A stretch of 64,000 bases of DNA from Betaproteobacteria bacterium UBA2592. GTDB lineage: Bacteria; Pseudomonadota; Gammaproteobacteria; Burkholderiales; Rhodocyclaceae. Positions 35,248 through 44,641 of the stretch are shown piece after piece; positions within the stretch are counted from its first letter, which is position 1; the number at the start of each line of letters is the position of its first letter. The notes beneath the pieces were generated by a model, which was not told where the DNA came from, did not search any database, and worked only from the letters and a program-made list of their open reading frames with translations. Location of the stretch: contig DDKS01000035.1 in assembly GCA_002340095.1 (NCBI GenBank), positions 62,001-126,000 on the forward strand, given 5' to 3'. The position numbers and the translations under genes are program-made.

Positions 35248-38200
35248 ATGACGAACAAACAAAACCCGAAGTTTCAGGAGCTCGTCGCCAAGCTGCGCGA
35301 GATCTTCCAGATCGACCGTCCGGAGCTGGACTTCGGCATCTACCGCATCCTCAACGCCCGCGCGGGCGAGATCAACGACTACCTGGAAAACCGCCTGTTT
35401 GACAAGGTGCAGGCCGCCCTTACCGCTGGCGGCGCCGCGTCCGTGCAGCAATGGCAGGCCGAACTGCAAGAGGCCGAAAAGCACGCCCAAGCCCTGGGCG
35501 TGAGCCCCGATGCAAGCCCTAAGGTGCAAGAACTGCGCGCCAAGCTGAAGGAAGCAGCAGCAGGCAGCAGCGAACACGAAAACGCCGTGTTCTCCCACCT
35601 GCTCACCTTCTTCTCGCGCTACTACCAGGACGGCGACTTCATCAGCCAGCGCCGCTACAAGGGCGACACCTACGCCATCCCCTACGCGGGTGAGGAAGTG
35701 CTGCTCTATTGGGCCAACAAGGACCAGTACTACACCAAGAGCGGCGAGCACTTCAGCAACTACCGCTTCAAGCTCGAAGACGGCCGCCACGTGCACTTTC
35801 GCCTGGTGGCCGCCGACACCGCCAAGGACAACCGCAAGGACAACGATAAGGATCGTCGCTTTGCCCTCGTCGCGGCCAAGACCATCACCCGCGTGGATGA
35901 CAACGGCGACGAGTACGAAGAAGAACTGCTGCCCGTAGAGGAAGCGACGGGCAGTGACGGCAACCCGGAGCTGATCATCCGCTTCGAGTATGCCGCCCAA
36001 CCCAAAGGCACCAAGCAGGAGGCGCTGGTGAAAAGCGCCGTGGAAACCGTGTTGAGCGACCCCGCCGTCAAGGCCCGCTGGCTTTGCTTAAGCAACCGCG
36101 CGCCGACGGAAAAGAACCCGCAGCGCACCCTGCTGGAAAAGCACCTGACCGACTACACCGCCAAGAACACGGCGGATTACTTCATCCACAAGGACCTGGG
36201 CGGCTTCCTGCGCCGCGAGCTGGACTTCTACATCAAGAACGAGGTGATGCATCTCGATGACGTGCAGAACGCAACCGCGTTTGCCGACATCGAGAAGAAC
36301 CTGCGCATGATCCAGTGCCTGCGCGCCATCGCGCTGGAGCTGATCGGCTTTCTGGCGCAGTTGGAGGATTTTCAGAAGAAGCTGTGGCTGAAGAAGAAGT
36401 TCGTGGTGTCCAGCCACTACTGCATCACGCTGGATCGCATCTTCGGCATCAAGGATGAGAAAACGCGCGATTGGCTCATCAGCGAGATTGCCGCCAATGA
36501 AAAGCAGTGGGCGCAGTGGAAGCAGTTGGGCGTGTGGGAGGGCGATGAACCGGGTACGGTGGAGGATTTGAAGGCGAGGCTGTATTGGATGGTGGATACA
36601 GTTCTATTCACAGATGATTTCAAACAGGCGCTTCTGGCCTGCATCGACGATCTCGATGATTGTCTTGATGGAGTCATTATCAATGCCGATAACTTCCAGG
36701 CGCTTGCTCTGTTGGCTGCGAAGATGTTTGGCTCTGTTGATTTTGTTTATATCGATCCACCATATAACGCAACCACAAGTGAAATTGCCTACAAGAACGG
36801 CTTCAAGCATGGTTCTTGGATCACACTCATGGAGAACCGGCTGTCTCTAGCGAAAGCGCTAATGCGCCCCGATGCGCCAGTTTGCGTGGCAATTGATGAA
36901 AATGAGAGGGAGCACCTTTCTCTTTTAATGAAAGACCTGTTCTCATACGGAGAATTAACTCAGATTAGCGTGATCCACAATCCGCGCGGCATTCAAGGTA
37001 ATGGATTTTCGGTAACAAATGAATATGCGATATTTTTTAGGCCTGAAGGCAAGTTACTCGGAAAGCGCAACCTTGATGATTCAAAATCCAAGCCACTAAT
37101 GAAGACAGGCAGCGAATCAGAGCGACACACAGCAAAGAACTGCTTCTATCCGATTTTCGTTAAGAACGGTATGATCTTTGGGTTTGGGGATGTTCCCGAT
37201 GACAGTTATCACCCGAGTGGCGCTTGCATTGAAGGCGAAAATGGGGTGCTGGCTGTATGGCCAATATCTTCGACAGATGGATTGGAGCGCAAATGGCGTT
37301 ACGCAAGACAATCAGTTGAGGCAATTATTGATAGTCTTGAAGTTAAGATGGGAAGAAACGGGCTTCCCTCCATAAATCTAGCCAAGGACAAGGAGGCATA
37401 TAGGACGGTCTGGAGCGACGCCGAGTTCAATGCGGCCGAGTATGGTAGCACCTTGCTGAAGAACATCATTCCAGGCAATGGATTCTCTTATCCCAAGTCG
37501 CTGTATACGGTTCGACACGCGATTACTGCAGCGAACTGCAGACCAAAAGGGAGTGTCCTGGACTTTTTTTCGGGATCCGGAACCACTGCGCATGCAGTAA
37601 TTTCTCTGAATCGAGACGAGGGGCTTGGTATATCGTATGTAATGGTTGAACAAGGAGACTACTTTGACACTGTTTTGAAGCCCAGACTTCAGAAAGTCGT
37701 CTATTCCTACGATTGGAGAGATGGAAAGCCCATTGCCCCCGAAACCGGAATTTCGCACTGCTTCAAGGTTCTCAAGCTCGAAAGCTACGAAGATACCCTC
37801 AACAACCTGCAACTGCGCCGCACGTCCGCGCAGGGCGAGTTGCTAATTACCCTGCCGCAAGAGGCCCGCGACGACTACCTGCTCCATTACCTGCTGGACA
37901 TGGAAAGCCGCGGTTCGCTCTTGTCGGTGGACGATTTCAAAAAGCCGTTCGATTACACGCTGAACATCGCAGTCGATTCCGCCGGTGCTTACGAGCCACG
38001 CAAGATCGACCTGGTGGAAACCTTTAATTACTTGATCGGCCTGCGCGTCAAGCACATCGACATGCAGATGGCGCGCGGCTTTGTCACCGTCACCGGGACG
38101 CTCCCCAGCGGTGAAACCTGCCTCGTGCTGTGGCGCGACTGCGAGAAGCTGGACTACGAAGGGGTGTCCAAGCTGTGCGACAAACTGGCCATCAACCCGG

Positions 38201-38358
38201 CGGACAACGAGTTCGACGTGGTCTACATCAACGGCGACCACAACATTCCCACGGTGCTCACGCAGACGGCGGAGGAAGGTGGCGCCACCCGCGTGCTCAA
38301 GCTGCGGCAGATCGAGCCGGAGTTTCTCGAGCGCATGTTCTCGGTGGAGGACGTTTGA
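35248..38358 (+). CDS. Type III-like DNA methyltransferase (Mod)
   Basis: 1036 residues. The first 460 form a family-specific extension with acidic stretches. The methyltransferase core follows: motif IV YIDPPYN near residue 505 and motif I FFSGSGTTAH near 772, the order of beta-class N6-adenine or N4-cytosine methylases. The region between them would hold target recognition. A C-terminal 190 residues follow. The gene starts the four-gene defence operon; its stop TGA is followed at once by the ATPase ATG. Bases 36600-37740 are clearly AT-richer than the flanks (line 36901-36960 is 23 of 60 G/C; line 35581-35640 is 36 of 60), which suggests replacement of the core by recombination. Confidence 0.88.
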   Translation: MTNKQNPKFQELVAKLREIFQIDRPELDFGIYRILNARAGEINDYLENRLFDKVQAALTAGGAASVQQWQAELQEAEKHAQALGVSPDASPKVQELRAKLKEAAAGSSEHENAVFSHLLTFFSRYYQDGDFISQRRYKGDTYAIPYAGEEVLLYWANKDQYYTKSGEHFSNYRFKLEDGRHVHFRLVAADTAKDNRKDNDKDRRFALVAAKTITRVDDNGDEYEEELLPVEEATGSDGNPELIIRFEYAAQPKGTKQEALVKSAVETVLSDPAVKARWLCLSNRAPTEKNPQRTLLEKHLTDYTAKNTADYFIHKDLGGFLRRELDFYIKNEVMHLDDVQNATAFADIEKNLRMIQCLRAIALELIGFLAQLEDFQKKLWLKKKFVVSSHYCITLDRIFGIKDEKTRDWLISEIAANEKQWAQWKQLGVWEGDEPGTVEDLKARLYWMVDTVLFTDDFKQALLACIDDLDDCLDGVIINADNFQALALLAAKMFGSVDFVYIDPPYNATTSEIAYKNGFKHGSWITLMENRLSLAKALMRPDAPVCVAIDENEREHLSLLMKDLFSYGELTQISVIHNPRGIQGNGFSVTNEYAIFFRPEGKLLGKRNLDDSKSKPLMKTGSESERHTAKNCFYPIFVKNGMIFGFGDVPDDSYHPSGACIEGENGVLAVWPISSTDGLERKWRYARQSVEAIIDSLEVKMGRNGLPSINLAKDKEAYRTVWSDAEFNAAEYGSTLLKNIIPGNGFSYPKSLYTVRHAITAANCRPKGSVLDFFSGSGTTAHAVISLNRDEGLGISYVMVEQGDYFDTVLKPRLQKVVYSYDWRDGKPIAPETGISHCFKVLKLESYEDTLNNLQLRRTSAQGELLITLPQEARDDYLLHYLLDMESRGSLLSVDDFKKPFDYTLNIAVDSAGAYEPRKIDLVETFNYLIGLRVKHIDMQMARGFVTVTGTLPSGETCLVLWRDCEKLDYEGVSKLCDKLAINPADNEFDVVYINGDHNIPTVLTQTAEEGGATRVLKLRQIEPEFLERMFSVEDV

Positions 38359-39486
38359 ATGACCGACGCCCAACAGCCCAACAAAACCAACCGCATCCGC
38401 TCGGTCACGATCGAGGGATTCCGCAGCCTGAAGAACGTCCAGAGCCTGGAGCTGCCACCGCTGACGGTGCTGATCGGCGCCAATGGTGCCGGCAAATCGA
38501 ATCTGATCCGGTTCTTCGAGATGCTGAGCTGGATGCTCAAGGCGAAGAACCTGCAGGAGTTCGTGCTGCGCCACGGCGGCGGCGACGACCAGTTCTTCAT
38601 GGGTGCGCGCAAGACGCCGCGCATCCATGCCGAGCTGTCCCTGGAGACATCCTCCGGCATCAACGATTACCGCTTCGACCTGGCCCATATTTCTGCCGGG
38701 GACACGGTCATGGTGATGAATGAAGCCTATCGGTATTCAGCGCATGACTATCCGACCAAGGCGAAGTGGACCGAGATTGAAGGGGTGGGCAAAGAGGCGG
38801 GCTTGCTGGAGCAAACGAACAAGACGGCGCAAACCATCGTCAACCTGTTGCGCCAGTGCTCCACCTACCAGTTTCACGACACATCCGCCAACGCCGCCAT
38901 TCACAACCGCTGGGATGTGACCGAATCGTTCCGGCTGCGCTCGGATGGCGGCAACTTGGCCGCCGTGCTGTTGGACCTGCGCCGGACGGATGGCAAGCGC
39001 TATGAATTGATCGTCAAGCAAATCAGTCGGGTGCTGCCGGTGTTCAAGGATTTCGTGCTGGAGGAAGAAGCCGGCAAGGTGCTATTGCGCTGGGTGGGCC
39101 GGCACAGCGACAAGATTTTCGGCTCGCACCTCACATCGGACGGATCGCTGCGGCTGTTTTGCCTGTTGACGCTGCTGAATCTGCCACCGCAGCGGCTGCC
39201 CGACGTGATGTTCTTCGACGAACCCGAGCTGGGCTTGCATCCGCACGCCATGACCTTGGTCGCCGAGATGTTCAAGCGCCTGTCACAGCGGCGGCAGATC
39301 TTCATTGCCACCCAGTCGCCCTACCTGGTGGACTGCTTCGAGCTGGAGAACATCATCGTGGCGAGCGCCAACCAGGGCGAGACCTTGTTGCGCACGCTGC
39401 CGCGCGAGCAATACCAGGCATGGCTCGACGATGAATATCAGATCTCCGACATCTGGTTGAAAGAGGCGGTCGGAGGGATGAAATGA
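38359..39486 (+). CDS. RecF/SMC-like AAA ATPase embedded in restriction operon
   Basis: 375 residues. Walker A is GANGAGKSN near residue 40. The signature-like segment LTSDGSLRLFCLLTLL lies near 258 and Walker B is FFDEPELGLHP near 290. The switch histidine region is ATQSPYLVD. This is the single-chain ATPase type (AAA_15/AAA_21) found in anti-phage pairs such as OLD, RloA/AbiLi and PARIS AriA. Its ATG abuts the mod stop codon, and it overlaps the next gene by four bases (ATGA). The role in the operon is inferred: ATP-dependent sensor or holder of the DUF4276 effector. Confidence 0.88.
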   Translation: MTDAQQPNKTNRIRSVTIEGFRSLKNVQSLELPPLTVLIGANGAGKSNLIRFFEMLSWMLKAKNLQEFVLRHGGGDDQFFMGARKTPRIHAELSLETSSGINDYRFDLAHISAGDTVMVMNEAYRYSAHDYPTKAKWTEIEGVGKEAGLLEQTNKTAQTIVNLLRQCSTYQFHDTSANAAIHNRWDVTESFRLRSDGGNLAAVLLDLRRTDGKRYELIVKQISRVLPVFKDFVLEEEAGKVLLRWVGRHSDKIFGSHLTSDGSLRLFCLLTLLNLPPQRLPDVMFFDEPELGLHPHAMTLVAEMFKRLSQRRQIFIATQSPYLVDCFELENIIVASANQGETLLRTLPREQYQAWLDDEYQISDIWLKEAVGGMK

Positions 39487-40133
39487 TCAGGGTCTGCATC
39501 GTTTGCGAGGGGCAGACCGAGGTCGAATTCGTCAAAAACTGTCTGGCCCCTTACTTGTTGAGCCATGGGCTACAGGCTTTTCCATCGCTGCTGCGCTCGC
39601 CTTCGGGCCACCATCGGGGCGGACGTGTCACGGTGGAGCGCTTGGTCAAATTCATCTCGCATCAATATCACGAGGCCGACCGCATCACGACGTTGGTGGA
39701 TTTCTACGGTTTTCAGGACCGCAACGGGCGCAGCCGCGCCGAGTTGGAAGCCGACATCCTGGCTGGTATTGAGAGAACGATCACCGGATTTGACCCGCGC
39801 TTCGTGTTGCCTTATGTGCAAATGCACGAGTTCGAAGGGCTGCTTTTCTCCGATCCTCAGGCGTTCATGTGGGTGGAGGATGGCTGGAATGACGAGACCC
39901 AGGCGCGCCTGGAGGCCGTAGCCCAGGCATTTGACTCCCCGGAAGACATCAACGACAGCCCGCAGACCGCGCCTTCCAAGCGCATCCTGAGCATCTTTCC
40001 CGCAGGAACCTATTCCAAAACGGAACACGGCCCACTGATCGCACAAGCCATCGGCATTGACACCATTCGGGCCAAGTGCCCGGCGTTCAACGCATGGGTG
40101 GAAAAACTTCAAGCCTGGGGAAGCACGAACTGA
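39483..40133 (+). CDS. DUF4276 protein, TOPRIM-like candidate effector
   Basis: 216 residues, matching my knowledge of DUF4276. The start is CIVCEGQTEVEFVKN, then TTLVDFYGF near 78, RFVLPYVQMHEFEGLLFSD near 106 and a C-terminal PSKRILSIFP. The conserved Glu of EGQTE, Asp of VDFYG and Glu of HEFE resemble the metal-binding layout of TOPRIM nucleases, as in DUF4435 (PARIS AriB) and RloB. It overlaps the ATPase gene by four bases and is followed by res after one base. Nuclease activity is inference. Confidence 0.82.
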   Translation: MIRVCIVCEGQTEVEFVKNCLAPYLLSHGLQAFPSLLRSPSGHHRGGRVTVERLVKFISHQYHEADRITTLVDFYGFQDRNGRSRAELEADILAGIERTITGFDPRFVLPYVQMHEFEGLLFSDPQAFMWVEDGWNDETQARLEAVAQAFDSPEDINDSPQTAPSKRILSIFPAGTYSKTEHGPLIAQAIGIDTIRAKCPAFNAWVEKLQAWGSTN

Positions 40134-40134
40134 C

Positions 40135-43100
40135 ATGGCACCAAAAAGAAAGACGGGCCAACCGGCCAGCAAGAAACGCAGTTTTCATCAGGATCTGGTG
40201 CTCAACCGCTGGATGCTAGGCTTTTTCAATGCCGAGCATTTGAGCACGCTGAAAGCCCGACTGGGCGACGATCGCCACGAGGGCATCGGCGAGGACGGCC
40301 AGACCCTTTTTTTCCATGAGCTGACACGCGGCCTGTTCAATCCGAACCATCTCGCCGAAGCGGACCTGCGCCGCTACGACCTGAACATCGTCGGTCACTG
40401 GCAGGCCATCACCGCCCAACGCAACAAGCGGGAAGGCCATGAGTTGCAGATGAAGTACTTCCAGTACCTCTCGCTGCTTTTCACGGAGATTTATCTGGAT
40501 TGGTACTTCAACCACCGCCAGGACTTGCTCGATGGCCTTAACGAAGAGATGGCGCGCTACCGCGCGGAGCCGGGCGCAGAGCCGTTCCGCGATTTTGAGG
40601 CGGACGACTTGAACAAGATCGCCTTCTGGAGTGCCACCGGCAGCGGCAAAACCCTGCTGCTGCACGTCAACATCAGGCAATACCTGCACTACTTTCAAGC
40701 GGGCAGCAGTGGGCAAATGCGCGATCACTTCCCCGACAAGATCATCCTGCTGACGCCCAACGAGGGCTTGAGCCGTCAGCATCTGGAGGAATTGCATCTG
40801 TCGGGCTTTGGCTTTGCGCAGTTCTTCAACAAGGCGCAGACACCGCCGCGCGGCACCATCGAGATCATCGACATCAACAAGCTGGGCGATGAGATGGGCG
40901 ACAAGACCGTCGCGGTGGAGGCTTTCGAGGGCAACAACCTGGTGCTGGTGGACGAAGGCCACCGGGGCACCGGTACGGCAGCAGGCGCGTGGATGGCGCG
41001 ACGCGATGCGCTGGTGCGCGGCGGTTTTGCTTTCGAGTACTCGGCCACCTTCGGGCAGGCGGTGGCCAAGGGCATGACTGTGGCGGCAGCGGAAGAAGAC
41101 ATCCAGAAAAAGCGCGCCAAGATGCTGTTCAACACCACCAGCCTGCGCAGTCTGGACGATGACCAGAAGGCGCAACTTGTGCTGACCGCCGAGGACAGGC
41201 GCCGCGCGCGTATCACCGCTACGCGCGAGATTTACGCCAAGTGCATCCTGTTCGATTACTCCTACAAGTTCTTCTACGAGGACGGCTACGGCAAGGAGTC
41301 GCTGATCCTCAACATGAATGGTGAGGCGTATGCGCAGGCGGACAACGCCCGCAAGTATTTCACCGCCTGCCTGCTGGCCTACTACCAGCAGCTATGGCTG
41401 TGGAGCACGCACCGCGACAAGATCGCCGACTTCAATATCGAAAAGCCGCTATGGGTGTTCGTGGGCAACACGGTATCCGGCGAGGAGTCCGACATCCTCG
41501 AAGTGGTGAACTTCTTTGCCTGGTTCCTGAACAACGACGCGCAGATCAAAAACTGGCTAGCCGATCTGATTGCGGACAGAGCACACATTCTGGATGCCAA
41601 GGGCAACAACATCTTCAGCGGGCGTTTCACGCCCTTGATGGGCTTTTCGGACAAGGTGAGCGAGTTGTACGCCGACATCCTGCTGCGCGTCTTCAACGCT
41701 CCGGCCCGCCAGCGCCTGAAACTGGTCAACATCAAGAGCAGCAAAGGCGAGCTGGCGCTTCGTGTGGGCGATGCCGAGCCGTTCGGGCTGATCAACATCG
41801 GGGACGACGCGGGCTTTTTCAGCATGGCGGAAAGCCAAGATGCGTTCCACAGCGAACGCGACGACTTCGGCGGCGCGCTGTTCGGTACGCTGAACCACAA
41901 GGACAGCCGCCTCAACGTGTTGATCGGTTCGCGCAAATTCACCGAAGGCTGGAGCAGCTGGCGCGTGTCCACGATGGGCCTGCTGAACATGGGCCAGGGT
42001 GAAGGCTCGCAGATCATCCAGCTGTTCGGACGCGGGGTACGCCTCAAGGGCAAGGCCTTTTCGCTCAAGCGCAGCCTGCCGCAGGACCGGCCCAAGGGCG
42101 TGCATCTGGACAAGCTGGAGACGCTGAACATCTTCGGCGTGCGTGCCAGCTACATGGCGGCATTCAAAGACTATCTGCGCGAGGAAGGCATCACGCCTAG
42201 CGACGAAGTGCTGGAGCTGGATTTTCCGACACGGGCCAACCTGCCCGCAGGCAAGCTCAAGACCTTGACGCTGAAGGATGGCTACAAGGACAACCAGAAA
42301 CTCGGCTTCAAGCGCACGCAATTCCCGTGGTTGTACGAGATTCCTGCGCAGTTCCAGGGCAAGATCAAGCTGCCCCATGTGGTGCTCGACCTCTACCCGC
42401 GTGTCGAGGCCCTGTCCAGCAAGGACACGGGGGCTGCCCCTTCCACCGAAGCCCGCTACCAGGGCAAGCTGAACCAGGCCCTGTTCACGGCCTTCGACTG
42501 GGATCGCGTCTACCTGGCCTTGCAGGATTACAAGCTACAGCGCAGCTGGAGCAACCTGCGCCTGGATCGACAGAAGCTGATCGACTTCTGCAGTGGCACT
42601 CACGACTGGTACACGCTGTTCATCCCGGCGGCGGAACTGAACGTGACGACCTTCGCCGACGTTCGCAAACAGGAAGACATCCTGCTGCGACTGCTGACGG
42701 ACTACACCGATCGCTTCTACAAGGCCCTGAAGACCGCCTACGAAGGTCAGTTCTATGACATCACCCACATCGATGAAGACCACGGGTCAATGCTCAAGCT
42801 GTACCAGTTCGAGATCGAGAACAGCGACGACGGTCTGGCGTATCAGGCAAAGCTGGAAGTGCTGAAGAAGCTGGTGGCGGACGGCAAGATCGGCGAAGCC
42901 AGCAAATGGAACGCGCCACACATGGTGGCCATCAGCTTCGACCGGCATTTGTACTACCCGCTACTGGCGCTGGAAAACAAGGATGCTGTGCCGCTGAAGC
43001 TGCGCCCCTTGGCCTTTGACGCGCCGAGCGAGTGGCAATTCGTTCGCGATCTTGAAACCTTCTACAACTCAAATGAAGGCAAGGAAGTGATAGGCCCGCG

Positions 43101-43506
43101 CAGTCTGTATCTTCTGCGTAATGCTGATCGGGAGGAGAAGGGTCTGAGTTTCGCGCTGGCTGGCAACTTCTATCCAGACTTCCTGCTGTGGCTGGTCGAC
43201 GACGCAAGTGGCAAGCAGTGGCTAACGTTCATCGATCCGAAGGGACTGCGTAATCTGGATCTGTCGCATCCCAAGCTGGGTCTGTACAAGGAAGTGAAGA
43301 CGCTGGAAACGACTCTCGCTGGACAGGCCAGACCCGGCGAGCCGCCGCTGGTCTTGAACGCCTTCATCCTCTCGCCGACGAAGTTTGCCGATCTGCTCAA
43401 CGTGGGTGACCGGACAAAGAAAGCCGATCTGGAAAGCCGCAACGTGTTGTTCATGGAGGATGGTGCCAGCACCTACCTGAAAAAGCTTTTTGCAGCGCTG
43501 ACGTGA
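40135..43506 (+). CDS. Type III-like restriction helicase-nuclease (Res)
   Basis: 1123 residues. Helicase motifs are I at FWSATGSGKT near 165, II at VLVDEGHRG near 275 (DEGH form) and III at YSATFG. GSRKFTEGWSSWR and motif VI IQLFGRGVRLKG follow near 620. Near residue 1010-1040, NFYPDFLLWLVDD and FIDPKG give a PD-(D/E)xK-type nuclease site at the C-terminus, as in Type III Res subunits. ATP-driven translocation and cleavage after Mod recognition is the family role. The ATG at 40135 is one base after the DUF4276 stop. Together with mod it forms the outer pair of the operon. Confidence 0.9.
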   Translation: MAPKRKTGQPASKKRSFHQDLVLNRWMLGFFNAEHLSTLKARLGDDRHEGIGEDGQTLFFHELTRGLFNPNHLAEADLRRYDLNIVGHWQAITAQRNKREGHELQMKYFQYLSLLFTEIYLDWYFNHRQDLLDGLNEEMARYRAEPGAEPFRDFEADDLNKIAFWSATGSGKTLLLHVNIRQYLHYFQAGSSGQMRDHFPDKIILLTPNEGLSRQHLEELHLSGFGFAQFFNKAQTPPRGTIEIIDINKLGDEMGDKTVAVEAFEGNNLVLVDEGHRGTGTAAGAWMARRDALVRGGFAFEYSATFGQAVAKGMTVAAAEEDIQKKRAKMLFNTTSLRSLDDDQKAQLVLTAEDRRRARITATREIYAKCILFDYSYKFFYEDGYGKESLILNMNGEAYAQADNARKYFTACLLAYYQQLWLWSTHRDKIADFNIEKPLWVFVGNTVSGEESDILEVVNFFAWFLNNDAQIKNWLADLIADRAHILDAKGNNIFSGRFTPLMGFSDKVSELYADILLRVFNAPARQRLKLVNIKSSKGELALRVGDAEPFGLINIGDDAGFFSMAESQDAFHSERDDFGGALFGTLNHKDSRLNVLIGSRKFTEGWSSWRVSTMGLLNMGQGEGSQIIQLFGRGVRLKGKAFSLKRSLPQDRPKGVHLDKLETLNIFGVRASYMAAFKDYLREEGITPSDEVLELDFPTRANLPAGKLKTLTLKDGYKDNQKLGFKRTQFPWLYEIPAQFQGKIKLPHVVLDLYPRVEALSSKDTGAAPSTEARYQGKLNQALFTAFDWDRVYLALQDYKLQRSWSNLRLDRQKLIDFCSGTHDWYTLFIPAAELNVTTFADVRKQEDILLRLLTDYTDRFYKALKTAYEGQFYDITHIDEDHGSMLKLYQFEIENSDDGLAYQAKLEVLKKLVADGKIGEASKWNAPHMVAISFDRHLYYPLLALENKDAVPLKLRPLAFDAPSEWQFVRDLETFYNSNEGKEVIGPRSLYLLRNADREEKGLSFALAGNFYPDFLLWLVDDASGKQWLTFIDPKGLRNLDLSHPKLGLYKEVKTLETTLAGQARPGEPPLVLNAFILSPTKFADLLNVGDRTKKADLESRNVLFMEDGASTYLKKLFAALT

Positions 43507-43523
43507 ACCATTTCGAACCAAGC

Positions 43524-44264
43524 ATGACCACTTCAGCCGCCCGCGCGCCCCAGCCCACGCGGGCGCCCACCACGCATGTGGCCACCGCGCCCGGTCAGGT
43601 CTGGTGCTGGGACATGACCTATCTGCCCGCGCAGATTCAGGGGCGCTGGTTCTATCTCTACCTGCTCATGGATCTGTACAGCCGCATGATCGTCGGCTGG
43701 GAGATCCACGAGCGTGATGACGCCGAGCACGCGGCCAGCCTGCTCAAGCGCACCGCGCTGGCTGAAGGCATCCATGCCATGGCCGACAAGCCCGTGCTCC
43801 ACGGCGACAACGGCAGCACGCTCAAGGCCACCACGGTGCTGGCGATGCTGCACTGGTTGGGGGTCAAGCCGTCGTACTCGCGCCCGCGCGTCTCCGACGA
43901 CAACGCCTTCGTCGAGTCGCTCTTCAAGACCGCCAAGTACCGGCCCGAATTCCCGGTACGCGGCTTCGCCACCCTGGAAGACGCGCGCGACTGGGGACGC
44001 GACTTCGTGCGCTGGTACAACTTTGAGCACCGCCACAGCGCCCTGCGCTATGTGACGCCGGCGCAGCGACATGCGGGGGAGGACATCGCGATCCTGGCTG
44101 CACGCCATCAGACCTACCTCCAGGCCCGCGAGCGCCACCCCGCGCGCTGGTCCGGCAACACGCGCGACTGCACGCCAGCCGGTGCGGTGACGCTCAACCC
44201 GGAGCGCGACGCCGCCACCCGCAACCCTGGGCATCCCGAAGATATAAACCGTTTGGTTGCATGA
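43524..44264 (+). pseudogene. Truncated IS3-family transposase (OrfB, catalytic part)
   Basis: 246 residues remain. The DDE core is present: first Asp in WCWDMTYLP, second in HGDNGSTLK and Glu in DNAFVESLFKTAKYRPEF. RWYNFEHRHSALRYVTP and the C-terminal ARHQTYLQARERHP match the IS51/IS1222-like branch. The N-terminal HTH domain of OrfB and all of OrfA are missing. The fragment begins a few bases after the res stop, so the element lost its left half when it came to adjoin the operon. It is unlikely to be active. Confidence 0.9.
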
Positions 44265-44268
44265 GTCA

Positions 44269-44287
44269 CGCGACAACTATCTTGACT
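44269..44287 (+). repeat. Probable right inverted-repeat end of the IS3 fragment
   Basis: CGCGACAACTATCTTGACT follows the transposase stop and resembles the right terminal repeat (GACAACTA-C/T-CTTGAC) of this IS group. The matching left end is not present in the window. It does not match the ends of the relic at 35030-35191, so two different IS elements flank the defence operon. Confidence 0.45.
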
Positions 44288-44359
44288 TGCTCCGCCTGTC
44301 GGAAGCATTTGCCGGGCCATGACTGCACAATACATCTGTACAACTCAAAGGAAACCGCC

Positions 44360-44641
44360 ATGACCATCGAAACCACCTACAGCCAGGCCCGCGCGCAGCT
44401 CAAGACGCTCATGGATCGTGCGGTCGATGATCGTGAAGTGGTCTTGGTGCGCCGTCGCTCCGGGGAGGCTGTGGCGATCATTGCCGCCGATGAGTTGCAA
44501 GGCCTGATGGAAACCGCACATCTGCTGCGTTCGCCGAAGAACGCCGAACGTCTGCTGACGGCCTTGGCACGCGCCCGGGCCGGTGAGGTGCCGCCCACGC
44601 CGGTGGCTGCCGTCGGGAAGCGCTATGGCCTCGAAGCCTGA
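44360..44641 (+). CDS. yefM: YefM/Phd-type antitoxin
   Basis: 93 residues. The N-terminus TYSQARAQLKTLMDRAVDD is the Phd/YefM DNA-binding fold, followed by VVLVRRRSGEAVAIIAADEL and MET-AHLLRSPKNAERLL. Such proteins bind and neutralise a RelE-fold toxin and repress their own operon. The ATG at 44360 is preceded by an AAAGGAAAC ribosome site; the open frame upstream is not homologous. It overlaps the toxin gene by 17 bases. Confidence 0.92.
   Translation: MTIETTYSQARAQLKTLMDRAVDDREVVLVRRRSGEAVAIIAADELQGLMETAHLLRSPKNAERLLTALARARAGEVPPTPVAAVGKRYGLEA

Noticed and set aside
37564..37570. Seven-T run in mod (and another in res at 40307-40313) as possible phase-variation tracts
   Set aside because: Seven bases is short for slippage switching, and both frames are intact. 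Known phase-variable mod genes carry longer repeats.
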